Source of the DNA: Glandiceps talaboti
Taxonomy: Eukaryota > Hemichordata > Enteropneusta > Spengelidae
Length of the DNA: 64,000 nucleotides
Direction of reading: 5' to 3'
Assembly (NCBI RefSeq): GCF_964340395.1
Contig: NC_135555.1
Coordinates: forward strand, 4,662,501-4,726,500
In this document: piece by piece, positions 1 to 30,800 of the stretch
Layout: every line of letters begins with the position of its first letter
Position numbering within the stretch: position 1 is the stretch's first letter
Position numbers and translations under genes: made by a program
The notes under the pieces: generated by a model
Database searches by the model: none
What the model was told of the DNA's origin: nothing
Seen by the model: the letters and a program-made list of their open reading frames with translations, nothing else

Positions 1-457
1 AAAACTGTGCTATATTTTTGTCGTTTTCTCTCTCTCCTTCTATTCTAATCAACAGACGACACAGTCGTGTACGAGAAGACTGCTGTGAGGACTGTCTCCA
101 TGGCGACAACGCAGTCTTTCGTAACTTCTGTGATTTGACACTTTTTTATTTATTCTGGTCTTATCCATATGTTCTAGGTTGAATATACGCGATACCTACA
201 TAAATCAAACTATGCTGATAATTGAGATTTAGACCAGATTACGTAAATATCGAAGGTGTAGTTACCATAGTGATCTGATATAAAATATAAAGTGTTTGTT
301 ATGACATCACGTCATTTCAAAATTTCTTTCAATTTTTCAAATACAGACACAAAATATTATAATTTTATCACGTGACATTTTCGTTGACTTTACAACTAGC
401 TGACGATCACAGTTGAACTTCTCAAACAGAATAATACTATAATGTCTGTTTTCTTAC
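1..457. other. No feature seen (probable AOAH-A intron 11)
   Basis: Follows the donor of AOAH-A exon 11. The expected exon 12 motif (CNHRDYQN) is not encoded here. Nothing else is recognisable. Confidence 0.6.
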
Positions 458-6358
<5,901 letters not shown>

Positions 6359-7623
6359 GGTGATACAATTACCTTTACAGTCAAACAACGCAGTAAAAAT
6401 CGTCTACCAAGTCAATACAATTGTCATTCACAACCCAAAGCAGCCACAATGCTGTAATAATCTGTATCTATTTCGTGCATTTCCTTTCTATGGTCAGAGA
6501 TCCGCCCCCTAATTGCAAATCACGCCAACATGAACGAGAAGTAATGATAACATGATAAGATATTACTGAACTAAATTAGTCACATGGAAAATTGAATTGG
6601 TCAGAGTCCCTGTAGTGTAACTAAAAATACACCGATCACGTGACGGAAAGTTGGTCCTGTGAGCTATTCGGTTGCTACTATCCAGTGCTGTTTCCTGTTC
6701 TGTTTTAATGTATAAAATATAATATTTTTACGCATTTTAGAAGTTATGGAAATATTCCACTTCTAGTGTTCACTACACCTTATTATTCTAAATATTATGT
6801 TACACTTTTTTTCCCGGGTTTCACTTTATTTGAGTAAATGTATCGAAATCATGACAAAATACAGATATTGTAATGTGTGTAAAATAATGTTACGTTCCTC
6901 TGTGCATTAAAATCCAAAGAAGTGCTTGGTGATCTTTAATAATACCATCATAAAAAAGATCAATTTCACGAGTAACAAAAGTAAGCAGCGTTTGAATATT
7001 TTCCCCGCCGTGTGTTTTACTTTGTGTTTTGACTTCTGTAGCTTTGAAGTTACTGGTAGTTTGGTGGTAATGATTCCCCATATAAGGACGATGAAGGGTG
7101 AAAATATTTTTATATTTATAGTAAACCCATACAACGGACCATATCGATGTATTACTTATTATGTTGGATTTGGAAATGTCGATTTGATTTTAAGATGTTT
7201 AAGCCCCCCCCCCTCCCCCCAAAAAAGTGGTTGCGTTGATTTGATGTGATATGATATGAAAATTATTACGACGGACAGACCGAAGATCAACTAGCGTCAT
7301 CTCTTTTGCTTGGATTTGTACGATATAATCCGGTTATAATATGAATGTCAATATCAATCTTAATTTGTCGAACTATGATTGATTCAAACCATGTAAGATT
7401 TGAATTCTGTAAAACACTGAATATAAACTTTTGTTGTCTTTGTCTGAAAACAATAACAACAATAACAACAACAACAACAACACGGAACAGTATATCGAGC
7501 AAAATGTGATAATGTCATTATTACACTGAAGACATAAATACTTTTCAAACGCAAGTGGTTATTTTTCAGACACAACGCTGTACATTATACTGTAATTAGC
7601 TTACCCGGGACCCGCCCACTTAC
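6359..7623. other. Spacer between the two AOAH-A first exons
   Basis: Contains an E-box CACGTG (6637-6642) about 280 bp upstream of the AOAH-A ATG, a C-rich run near 7204-7220 and a (CAA)n tract at 7449-7482. No exon seen. Confidence 0.5.
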
Positions 7624-7735
7624 CTGCACAGTCGGTGCCACCGTTCGCATCTCCTACACGGTTCGGTCTAGCAGAAGACACTGTTATCGATACACTTGAC
7701 AGGAAGACGAGTAAAAGGATGTATTTATACTCCAT
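7624..7735 (-). CDS. Extra AOAH first exon (alternative first exon of AOAH-A or duplication remnant)
   Basis: Encodes 37 codons plus one base: start MEYKYILLLVFLSSVSITVS, ending GDANGGTDCA, followed by a consensus GTAAGT donor. It is nearly identical in DNA and protein to exon 1 of AOAH-B (24971-25082) and has the same end phase, so it could splice in frame to exon 2 of AOAH-A at 4372, skipping the other first exon at 6253-6358. No exon 2 or later exon lies between 7624 and 6358. It may be an alternative, second-promoter first exon carrying its own signal peptide, or the leftover 5' end of a third AOAH copy. Splice site and frame are intact. Whether it is used cannot be read from DNA. Confidence 0.7.
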
Positions 7736-8479
7736 CGTTGCGAGTGTTCTGAAGTGAATTACGAAGCTTGGTAAAGTCTCCAGGCTAGGTGTCATGCACG
7801 ATGTTATATATTCGCAGCGGCTAGGCTATACCCATAAGTGGCGGGTCAACAGCTGTTCTAAAGTTCGGTTCGATCTTGCTAAAAACAAGGGAAGTTCAGT
7901 TCACACTAAAGTATCCAGGGACTTGTTGCCAACCAAATGTTTGACCTGCTTGTCATATCTATATAGAAGACATCAAAGGTATGTCCTCAATGTGTACATA
8001 GATGAACACACACAAGCACGCAAATGACCCTTTGCATCAATCAATAACCACCTGTTGATAATAAAGTTTGCTCGTATTTTCAATTCACATTTGCCTTCTA
8101 TTGTGTTTATCATTGTTGTTGTTGAAAGCTTCTTGTATGTTTACTGTCATTTCTTTTAGACGAGTCAAAAGTCATTCTGTATTCTTGACACAAATGTCCA
8201 CCTTTTAAAACACGCCATGTGTCATGTGATTTGGCAAGCTGTGTTACTTGATAGTGTCGTACCGAGGTCCAAAGAGTGCCAACTGTGAGTTCAACGAACA
8301 TTCAGAACTGTGTCACGTGGACATGCATTACATGTGTATATATGTGTCCATCCAATCTCGTAGTCAGTAACTCCGTTGATAAGGTCTCCAAAGAACTACG
8401 TGCACAAGGGAAAATCACACAAAAAAAATCATAAAAAGCACCTATACTTAAGCGATATAAAACAAACAGTACTGTAAAA

Positions 8480-8641
8480 AAATACAACATGGCATGACAT
8501 ACCACGGCACAAGACAAGACAACAAAGAATGACAAACTACAACACAGCAGAGCACAACACAACACAGCACAGACAGTACAATGCAACACAGCACTGCACA
8601 GTAAACACAACACAATAAACACAAAACAGCACAATACAACA
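8480..8641 (+). repeat. Degenerate (ACAAC/ACAGC)n pentamer tract
   Basis: Same pentamer mixture as 17693-17903, but more eroded. Confidence 0.8.
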
Positions 8642-9017
8642 TATAACTCGTTACACGCAAGTAAAACGTTGGCATGATTTACCAATAATCGTTTATAGCA
8701 TCCATATCAAGTATACTATTTCAATTCTTTTCCTTATCAGTGCTTTATTCGTCAGCCCAATATGTGGTGTCAATCTGTATAAAACATACAAAACATTGCC
8801 TAGAGATCTAGAGCTAAATATAATCATGGCTGTGATTATATCAATCACTGTAACCAGACTGCTGTTCATTTGCAAAAACAGGCTGTTTACAAATTGACTA
8901 CAAATAGAAAGACCACATACTGGGCTTTTAGCAATTGAAAGAGTATACTTTTACACTTGATATGAATGCTATAAATGAGTGTAGCAAATCAGAAATCGAG
9001 AAAGTGCTTAACTTCAG

Positions 9018-9230
9018 TGTTAATTGAATTGAATTGAATTGAATTGAAATTTATTTCATCAGATAACAAAAAAAACAAAACAATAAATAAATAAATAAAT
9101 AATACATTACATCTTCAAACAAATTGGACAAAAGGAAATATACATGTGTTATCTAATGGGGACCATGAAAATAGTTCAGCAGAACTAGTCGTGTCCATGG
9201 CCCGTACATGGTTGTACAATACAACAAGTA
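9018..9230 (-). mobile_element. 3' end of a non-LTR retroposon
   Basis: Minus strand ends ATGAAATAAATTTCAATTC with a repeated CAATT tail (9020-9050), a common 3' terminus of invertebrate LINE or SINE elements. The rest of the element is not recognisable. Confidence 0.5.
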
Positions 9231-9260
9231 AACAAACAAACAAACAAACAAACAAACAAT
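9227..9260 (+). repeat. (CAAA)n microsatellite
   Basis: Tetramer run directly after the retroposon 3' end. Confidence 0.9.
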
Positions 9261-10249
9261 TACAACAAAAGCGCTAGCTTTAGAAAGTCGTTTACGTATA
9301 AATCTTTGGCTATGAATAAAGAACAATGTCAATATATAGTCAATAATGCAAATCGGGGTTTTAGCCTATTATCAGTATTACTTATTACATAATACCAACT
9401 CTAACTACTTTAGACCCAGAATAAACGCCTCACTTCTCGTGTATCAGATCTAAATTTTAGATTAGGCGCATGCGAAGTTTGACTTTTAATCCAGGTGATT
9501 TTGGTCACATTACCGTTCTTTGTTTTTGTTCAGTATGCTGACCAACCAATCAGTAACGTTCTATTTGTGCATGTTTGACTCAGTCGGGACACACATATAT
9601 GTCACCATTGACATGTGACGACACGGAAGTATGAAAAACACAACACTTAAGTTTGAGACGGAAATAAAAGAAAACATTCCTACATGTAGCATACGCTGGC
9701 TGTTATTAATACAATCACTGCGTGACTTCTATTGCGAAGTGTTCAATACTGTGAAAAGGACTACTCTTCAACTGTATTGCTAGATTTAGTGTGGACACTA
9801 GCGCTTTCCTAGTCCTGCTTGCAGAGGATGCATGGGTCTAGGTTACTGACATGACCTTCAACGACTTACTCCGTATCTCAGACCACTAATTTTTTTAGTA
9901 GTCTGAGTCCGTATGCAAGCTTTCCGTGTTGTGTTGTGCTTATTGTTGGGGTCTATTACATAGGTAATATGTAGTGTCTGTGTGTGACATGGGTAACTGG
10001 GTAATATGAACACCAACGTAACATCTATATACACGACAATTACATGTAGCTACGAGGACACTTACCTTAAATGTAGTTTATATAACTTTTAAGAAAACCA
10101 CGTGCAGGTGTACTTCCAGTGGCATACACGTATGTCCCCAATCAACTAAGCATGCAAATATTGTCTGTAATCGATTCGAAACTTGGTGACGTAACGACAG
10201 CTGGAATACACACACGTCGCGTCGGATATCCAACATATCACAACCTATC

Positions 10250-10350
10250 GTCGTAAAACTCTAGATCTCTTTATGACACCGTCCGACGTCCGAGTATTTC
10301 GTTATATCAGCGGAAAAATAATGTGTTCTGTCTTGTGAGAATGACCACAA
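10250..10350 (+). repeat. Dispersed repeat family II, copy 1
   Basis: ATCGTCGTAAA, CTCTTTATG, CACCGTC, TATTTCG and CTTGTGAGAATG in order, as at 11915, 27200 and 44827. Confidence 0.5.
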
Positions 10351-11067
10351 CTAGTCTGGTATATTCAGGCTAGGGGTTTGTTTTACTTCCGTGTATCCAT
10401 ACAATGACACATGCATTCACCTTTGGTTTAATCATGGACATCCCCTGACACATTGCAAGCATAACTTACAATGAATGTGATCAACGAGATGCGCACCAGT
10501 ATACCTGTTAGCAGTGTGACAAATACATCGTGGGTTTGTAATTCTAAAATTCTGTACACTTAGATATTTTCATCACTAGAAAATTTCACTTTTTACTGTC
10601 TTAATCCCAAGACTAGTGTTTAAACATTTCTAAGCCTGGTGCACTTTTTTTTATATACATGTAGCAAACAAAAGGTTAATCACTGTATGACGTTCATAGT
10701 ACTACTCACGAGATGGTATGTTCTGAAATTTTCCAAACGTGAAGCAGGTACTGATTCCACAGTGGTACATATACATTTTAACCTATTTATTGTTTTATAG
10801 GAGTGTTTCCTATAATGGTTCTATAAAGTGAGACATTATCATGTTGGGGAGGCTGGGTGGAAAGCAGATAGCATTCCAGTAACAACCAGGAAACAAAATA
10901 CAAAATGTATGTTGACTTTACTACAGAAATTTGGTTTAAAAATAAAGACAACCAAAGGTTTAAAACTCATTTTTTCTATATTTCAAACTTTTTGACTTCA
11001 TGATGAAGCCTGTTTTAAATAAGATTAATGCTGCCAAAATTTGCCAGGGATATAAATAGTTGAAGCT

Positions 11068-11186
11068 TTGTAAAAACAAAAACAAAACAAAACAAAACAA
11101 AACAAAACAAAACAAAACAAAACAAAACAAAACAAAACAAAACAAAACAAAACAAAACAAAACAAAACAAAACAAAACAAAACAAA
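11068..11186 (+). repeat. (AAAAC)n microsatellite
   Basis: About 23 pentamer units. Confidence 0.97.
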
Positions 11187-11312
11187 TGAAATTGATAACT
11201 TAAGAAAAGTTTCCGAATACAAATGTAAAATTTTAATGAATGAAAATAATTGTATCTTTATCTTTGCATAATCCAAAAAAAACCCACGTTATCAAATACA
11301 AAGCTCGCCCCC

Positions 11313-11356
11313 AAACAAACAAACAAACAAACAAACAAACAAACAAACAAACAAAA
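11313..11356 (+). repeat. (CAAA)n microsatellite
   Basis: Tetramer run of about 11 units. Confidence 0.95.
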
Positions 11357-11632
11357 AGCCCAAACTTTTCCGGGTCAGAAAGAAAGACCTCCAGCAGCAA
11401 TACTTTACTGTGCTGTGGTACATTAGCATATCTGTATGTAAAACGTGTTAATCTAAGACACATACTGTATATGTTAGTGGTTTCAGGTTTAACGAACATT
11501 GATCAATAAAGATTGCCTAGCTTTCCTAATATGGCTTAGAGAATAGGACAGTGATATGGTCACTTTGAAATGGCAAATTAGAAGCGAATACGACGTTTTG
11601 ATCTGTCTACTACGGATCTTGATCATGCAATG

Positions 11633-11852
11633 ATTTGCCAGCTTAATGTTGCATCGAGAGGTCATTGAAGAACATCCACATAGTACGAAGTATTGTTATC
11701 AAAGTTGTAGTTGTTCTAACACTCTTTGTCTTGGGATAAAAAGTTATACTCTTTCATGTTCCTGAACGATTCAAATTTTGAAAAAAAATATGTCAATTTT
11801 TCTTGATTTCTTCTTTTCACAGAGAGCAATGAATTTGTCCAAGGTCATACAA
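11633..11852 (+). pseudogene. Inverted AOAH fragment (intron 16 end, acceptor and start of exon 17)
   Basis: This stretch on the plus strand matches the minus strand of 14480-14718 in AOAH-B at roughly 90% or better, apart from a gap of about 20 nt. It contains the polypyrimidine tract, the CAG acceptor and the first 30 nt of exon 17 (RAMNLSKVIQ), then diverges mid-exon. It sits about 730 bp beyond the 3' end of AOAH-B in the opposite orientation, forming an inverted pair with roughly 2.6 kb between. It has no donor and no partner exons, so it is a non-functional duplicate. Confidence 0.85.
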
Positions 11853-11911
11853 ATACGGGAATTTCAAACTACAGTACGGAGCATACGAGTTTATTTCCAC
11901 TTTAGCTTATC

Positions 11912-11992
11912 TAAGGCATCGTCGTAAACCACAGCCTCTTTTACGGCACCGTCAGAAATATGCCCTCTGGCTTGCGAGAATATGGCCTAAGA
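11912..11992 (+). repeat. Dispersed repeat family II, copy 2
   Basis: ATCGTCGTAAACCACAGCCT, TTTTACGGCACCGTC and CTCTGGCTTGCGAGAATATG. Confidence 0.6.
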
Positions 11993-12439
11993 ATAAACAA
12001 TTTGCACGGGTCGTGACAGGGACGAATGCGGAAAATTATAGCATATTAAACGTGTACGAGTGTAATGATAAAAATCGGCTAAATGGTGGTAGAATCGCTG
12101 AAAACGTGTGAGTATGTTTGGATCACTCAACGAGTTAGGCAAATAAGATAAAAAGCAAGACTAGTGAGTGTCCAAGACTATTGATATAGAGTAGTATAAG
12201 TTGGCTTATCAGGAACGACACACTTATGCACGACAGGACAGAACACTTTGACAATATCAAAGTTCCAAGTCACAATTGCAAATTGAGAAATACATTATTA
12301 TTCTATCGAATATATATAATTTGATTATTGCAAACATAAGATGTTCACCTGATAGCTAACTGAGTAGGATAACAGTGTACTCATTCATAGTATATGCATA
12401 TAACATACAATTGTCACTCTGCAATGTGGTATTTCATCG

Positions 12440-12445
12440 TTTATT
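12440..12445 (-). promoter_or_regulatory. Candidate polyadenylation signal of AOAH-B
   Basis: AATAAA on the minus strand about 135 bp past the AOAH-B stop codon. Position and hexamer fit; the cleavage site is not identified. Confidence 0.5.
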
Positions 12446-12580
12446 CATACGGCATATGTATTAGAATATAAACAGAATTGTACATGCAGTTATTTTCACG
12501 TTCAAAAACACAATACACAAAAACGATGATGCAAAGAAAATAAGACCTGCTTTAAACTCTGTAAGTTATATTATAGTATA

Positions 12581-25082
<12,502 letters not shown>

Positions 25083-26175
25083 GATTGCGAGTTGTCGGAA
25101 GTGAACGGTGGCGACAAATGGTACAGAAATCTGAAAGTTCTCCCAATGACGTATACGAGATAGTGCCAGTACACGTACTCACAGTGGTACTACCACAGTA
25201 ACTGTACTTTGATGTGACGGGTCAACAAAAGGTTGCGTCGAGGGTCGAGGTTACCCAGTACAATGCACAGAAGAGTAAAATGATGAGTTACGAAAATAAT
25301 GTTTCATTTTTACATTTACTTTTTTTTAAAAAAACCCCACAATTATACGAATGACAAAGAAATTACATTTGACATTACAATTTACAATTTATAAAGTTGC
25401 TGGATCGGAGGGGCATTCTAACGTCATCAGTGTATAGGAGTTTACGTCTATGACGCCATGTACTCGTGACAAACATAAAGATGGTGGGATAATAAAATGA
25501 TGAGCAATTGTCTGTATCTATCTACATCGGAGACCAACTCAGATATGATTCCTGGTGAGAAACCATCGTCTCCCTGTATAGTAATAAGTGAGCATTCAGT
25601 AATTACAGGGGGAGGGGCAGTCTGTGACATAAAACGTTACCCTCCCCCTAGTCCGTTGTGTTAAAAAGTGACATCCCATCCCTAAAATGTAGCCTTCCCT
25701 TACGGAAGGTAAAAAATACTGTCCAGAGCAATAAAATAATATACTGAGAAATAACTAAATCCGCATAACTACAGACAAAGAAGAAATGTCTTTCTTGTCT
25801 GTGACATTAACACGATAAAAGAAAAGCAAAATAAAGGTACACAACAATATAAGGGAAAGGTGTTATTAAAGGGACACGAGCTGATTTTATACTATTCTGG
25901 GTGTAATCTTTGTTGCATACATAAAACGTACTTGCAGTATTCAACTTACTGAAGAGTTTAACTATCACTTGTATTTGACTGAACTTAAACCTGGACAGGG
26001 TGTTAACATATAGCTTGTTAACGGTCCGATGATGTAATTTATCATGCATATAAAAAAATTCACGTTAATCCCTACTATGAAATCAACTGTTCCAACAATG
26101 GCTAGACGACAATTGTAATTTTGATAGAAGGCATTCATTGACGTTAACATTATTATACCATAATTATGTATACAC

Positions 26176-26406
26176 AATGTTCATTACTACCGTCATTTTT
26201 AAGGTTATAGACCACGTTCAATGTCCCTTGTTGATATTGGTTTGCAGTTAAGAAAGTAATGATTATACACATCCATAACTATACATTTTCTGAAAGCTCT
26301 TGATCCACTCTTTACAATGATTTACAAGTACCAGTAAACTAAGAGTCCAAGCGCTGTCTAGCCACTGATCAACTCCCTAATTAACATAAGCATACTTTGA
26401 TTATGT
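26176..26406 (+). mobile_element. 231-bp duplicated element, copy 1
   Basis: Direct repeat of 28806-29036 with about three mismatches over 231 bp. Starts AATGTTCATTACTACCGTC and ends TTTGATTATGT. No coding potential. Confidence 0.85.
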
Positions 26407-27036
26407 AGGTTCAATGTAAGTAGTTCCACTTTAGTAAAACGCCTATAAAGTCAGCCTGTGTTACTTAACACTACTGAGATTCGGAGTTTCTCGATCACAA
26501 CTGACATACCACGAGGAAACATAGTTTTTTGAGGAACCAGCATGCATGTTGCAATAAACATAGCAGAGAACGGTCAACGTGACCAATGAATAGAAATACT
26601 GACATTTGTTATCAAAATAAAAAGTGTTTCTCTCCAACATCAACACATATTTCAGTCATTTGCCTCGTTGGAGGAATCACAGTGTTATCAGTGCAAGAGA
26701 ATTGTGTTTATTTTTCTATAAAAGTTATTATTTTTCAATACTTTGATAAATTTGATATGAAACCACAATTGTAATGTGAATGCTTAGCTTCAAACACATG
26801 TATGTACTATTACCGGGGTGTATTGTAAATAGCACCACCAACGGTGAGATTTGGATATACAGACTATTCGAATTGCATTTTTGCACGAGGACATATACAA
26901 CACTACTAGATCAACTGTCCGAACTGTTGAGGCCAATGATATATTAATTTCCTTGCACAGATCCTGTCCAAAAATTAATTAGTTCTAGCTGTAGTCCTAA
27001 GAATGTGAGTTCTAAATTTCGTTTGAATAAATAGTG

Positions 27037-27077
27037 ACATAGACAGACAGACAGACAGACAGACACAGGCAGACTGG

Positions 27078-27108
<31 letters not shown>

Positions 27109-27149
27109 ACAGACTGACTGGCAGGCCGACCGACCGACCGACCGACAAG
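27037..27149 (+). repeat. (CAGA)/(CAGG)/(CGAC) tetramer array
   Basis: Successive tetramer variants differing by single bases. Confidence 0.93.
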
Positions 27150-27199
27150 ACCACAAACCCCTCCTTAAGAGATACAAATATACAGATATAGTATTAAAC

Positions 27200-27285
27200 A
27201 TCGTCGTAAACCACAGCCACTTTTACGTCAACGGCTTTATTTCGCGGAAGAAATAACAGATCCGGTTTACGAGAATAGTATCAAA
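27200..27285 (+). repeat. Dispersed repeat family II, copy 3
   Basis: CATCGTCGTAAACCACAGCC, TTTTACG, TTTATTTCG and TTTACGAGAATAG, in the 3' flank of the O-fucosyltransferase-like gene. Confidence 0.55.
27236..27241 (-). promoter_or_regulatory. Candidate polyadenylation signal of the O-fucosyltransferase-like gene
   Basis: AATAAA on the minus strand about 290 bp beyond the stop codon, inside a copy of a dispersed repeat. Hexamer only. Confidence 0.35.
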
Positions 27286-27532
27286 ATAACGCTGTCGAAT
27301 TAATGAATATTGAGGAAGACAGAAATATGTGTGTAAGCACCTAATAAGTTGGTACGTTATGATAGTCATTAGTGTTTTCGCTGTATCAAGTATTGGTGTG
27401 CTTGATACAAGCTTTGAAGAAGGAGTCATAAAAAATCATGTGGTTTTAAGTGAATTTCGGAAGGACTATTTACTCGAATTTGTTTTTAAACTTCAATTCA
27501 TCTTTGAATCAAACCAGTGCATAACCTGACGT

Positions 27533-27757
27533 TCACTTCATATAAGGTTTCCAACTGGGCAAGTCTTGGAGAGCAATGGAGAGTTGTCCAATGTCTGCAG
27601 CAGTTCTCCCTCTTTGCAGAAACTTTGACCAAGACGACGACTTCCACGCAAGGAAAACTTCAGATTCTATTGAGTGATAAAATATTGGAATTTAAAAGTA
27701 CATTGTACATGACTGTATGTATGTATGTATGTATGTATGTATGTATGTATGTATGTA

Positions 27758-27815
<58 letters not shown>

Positions 27816-27826
27816 CGTGCGTGCGC

Positions 27827-27873
<47 letters not shown>

Positions 27874-30800
27874 TGTGTGTGTGTATGTATGTATGTATGT
27901 ATGCATGCATGCATGCATGTATGTGTGTATGTATGTATGTACATTGTATGTATGTATGTATGTATGTATGTATATAGGTAGGTAGGTAGGTAGGCTGGCA
28001 GGCAGCTAGCTAGCTACTAGTAGGTGAGTGTGTGTATGTGTGTGTGTGAGTGTGAGTGTGAGTGTGAGTGTGCGTGTGCGTGTGCGTGTGCGTGTGTGTG
28101 TGTGTGTCCGTGCGTAGTAGGTAGGTATGACACGGTTAATTTCATGTAATTTTTCTCAAGAAATACACTTTCAGTTTTTGAAATACTTTACACTGCACTG
28201 TACAGATTATAATGTATTTGATAACAAACTTCTTCCGTTGTCTTACCATGATATATCTAACAAGATGTATGTTTTGTCCCAATACTGTTTGTCACGTGGA
28301 CAAGCATACACACAGAGATACACAGCTGAACGCAGACACATCAATAACGCATAATCTAATACATGCTATTTGATGATGAAGGGTAATACTTACGTCTACA
28401 TATTTCTTGTTCTAACAGTGACAGCATATAGTCATCATGTTTAAATGTGTCAAGTTCACGATGAATATCATTCATTAAATAATTCCTATCAAATAAATTG
28501 GGTAGGTTGCTTCTCTGTAAATTCTTCATGAAGAGCTATAGATACAATTTGCATAAACATTATATTAACAATACAATTGAAGCATTGGAGATTCTTGCTA
28601 GTCTATTATAGCCTAAACTCAGTCATTATATATCCACATCAACTAATTCGGTATTTTTTTATATTTCTCACTGTCTTGAAGCGATGTCGAAAGAAAACGA
28701 GTGAGAATCGTGTTGCTGATTCGGTATTGTAACCACATCATCTCCAAACTATAGCACTTTTGTCACATTTGTGGGACAAATGGTGGTTAACGAGGAGAGA
28801 TACATAATGTTCATTACTACCGTCATTTTTAAGGTTATAGACCACGTTCAATGTCCCTTGTTGATATTGGTTTGCAGTTAAGAAAGTAATGATTATACAC
28901 ATCCATAACTATACATTTTCTGAAAGCTCTTGATCCACTCTTTACAATGATTTACAAGTATCAGTAAACTAAGAGTCCAAGCGCTGTCTAGCCACTGATC
29001 AACTCCCTGGTTAACATAAGCATACTTTGATTATGTGCCATGAATCTGGTGGGGGTGGGGTGTTGGGTTGCTCATAGTGAAAGATCCTACGATTTACTAC
29101 ATTACTAAAAATTAGTATTCGATGTGCGAATAGGCCTATAATAAGTTTTACAAAATATAGTTTCTGGTGACAATGCCATTCACGATCACATCTGTAGACA
29201 GAATACCATATCGGCGGTGATCATTTTCTAACTCGAAAGAGTTAAAATTTTTGTAATTTACAGCAGTTAAGAAGAAATCGTGAAAATTTCTGCTATAGTC
29301 GTGAAAAGGAAAAACATGAATATATGTAATAATTTTTCTTTCATTAATTAACGAAAGGTTATATAACTTACCGCTGCATACGGTGGATAAGCAACATATG
29401 TGCAGGACAGATTATATTGGTTTAGTAACATACGGATATCGCGGATCACGTTGATACTATTTTCATTAACATTCATAACCATCGGAATATCATTACATGC
29501 ATGGATGCAACTTCATACAACAAAGAGAAATTATTTGAAATTAACATACATGTATATTTTAATTTTTGTATGGCTGTGTGTGTATGTGTGTGTGTGTGTG
29601 TGTGTATGTGTGTGTGTGCGTGCGTGTGCGCGCGCGTGCGTGCGTGTGTGTACGCTTGGTTAACTGAGGCAGATAAAACTAGATGAAACTTTTGGCCAGA
29701 GACTAATTTATTGCTTTGTGTTGATTTCTACTTAAAATGACTGACTACATATTGGTCTACGTGGAATAACTATTGTATGTTAAAGAGTTTGTCAGGTTAT
29801 AACTTGTGTACCTGAAGTATTATTAAAGATGTAGAAATACGCCTCTCGAGTGTCATTGATGTTTGTGATATCATTAAGTTCGTCTTGGTTAATAACTTTA
29901 TGATAATAGTGATTTTATAATATATAATGAGAGAGAGAAAGAAAGAAAGAGAGAGAGGGGAGGAATGGAGGAATTAAGGAGGGAGAGGGAGGGAGGGAGG
30001 GAGAGAGAGGGAGACCCCGAGAGAGGGGGAGAGAGCGATGAAATATGTAAGAAGGAAAAATATTAACTTAACTTATATATATAATAATCAAACTTGATCT
30101 TACCCTTCACCACTTTTATTCCTCCAGTGTATTGCAAGGTAAGGTTTGTCATCACACATCCGTGCCATTGCAGCTTCCGCCACATTCCGAATTGTCTTTG
30201 ACCGTTGTAGATACTTATCAATCTTTGCTGAGATAACATCCACATCAGGTATACTGACATGACTAAACCCTAACATGTGGAACATTCCCAAACATTTTGT
30301 CTGTTCGTATAGTGGAGTAACATTGGAATCATAAGGAATTAAATTGCTTTGAAGTTTACCTTTTATCGGAAGATCAATTCCATATAACTTCGAGTATATC
30401 AGCCTGTGTTTTTCATAATTTTCTAACCTTTCTGCAGAGTTTGCACTGGACATTGACATCATAACAGCGTCCACTGTGTTGTTACATTCTCTTTTAAAGT
30501 CCTCAAGAGATATAGTATGGAGCACTTTGTGTAATTGTTGCACATCAAAAGTGGCATTGAACGTTCTCAAGTCCGTGTCTAACCCTCTACCTTGACTGTG
30601 GTGTCTTGGGAACGATATTTCTACAATTGATCTATTTTGATACATCGCCATTTGTGCTGCAATCACGAAATTCCTGTACAGATAGTTAGGCCCACTATTA
30701 TAGTATTCGATTGGCAAGAGATATCTATCCATGATGTGGTCAGCATTGCCCTTCGTTGAATCTGTCTCGACTGTCTTGCCAGTTTCACTTTCCTTTCTTG

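Larger units (their letters stand above)
7736..12439. other. Intergenic region between AOAH-A and AOAH-B
   Basis: No gene supported. Holds degenerate pentamer repeats, a retroposon 3' end, AAAAC and CAAA arrays, two copies of a dispersed repeat (10250 and 11915) and the inverted AOAH fragment. Confidence 0.6.
25083..27532. other. Intergenic region between the O-fucosyltransferase-like gene and AOAH-B
   Basis: No exon supported. Contains one copy of the 231-bp element, a CAGA/CAGG/CGAC tetramer array and a dispersed-repeat copy near 27200. Confidence 0.55.
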
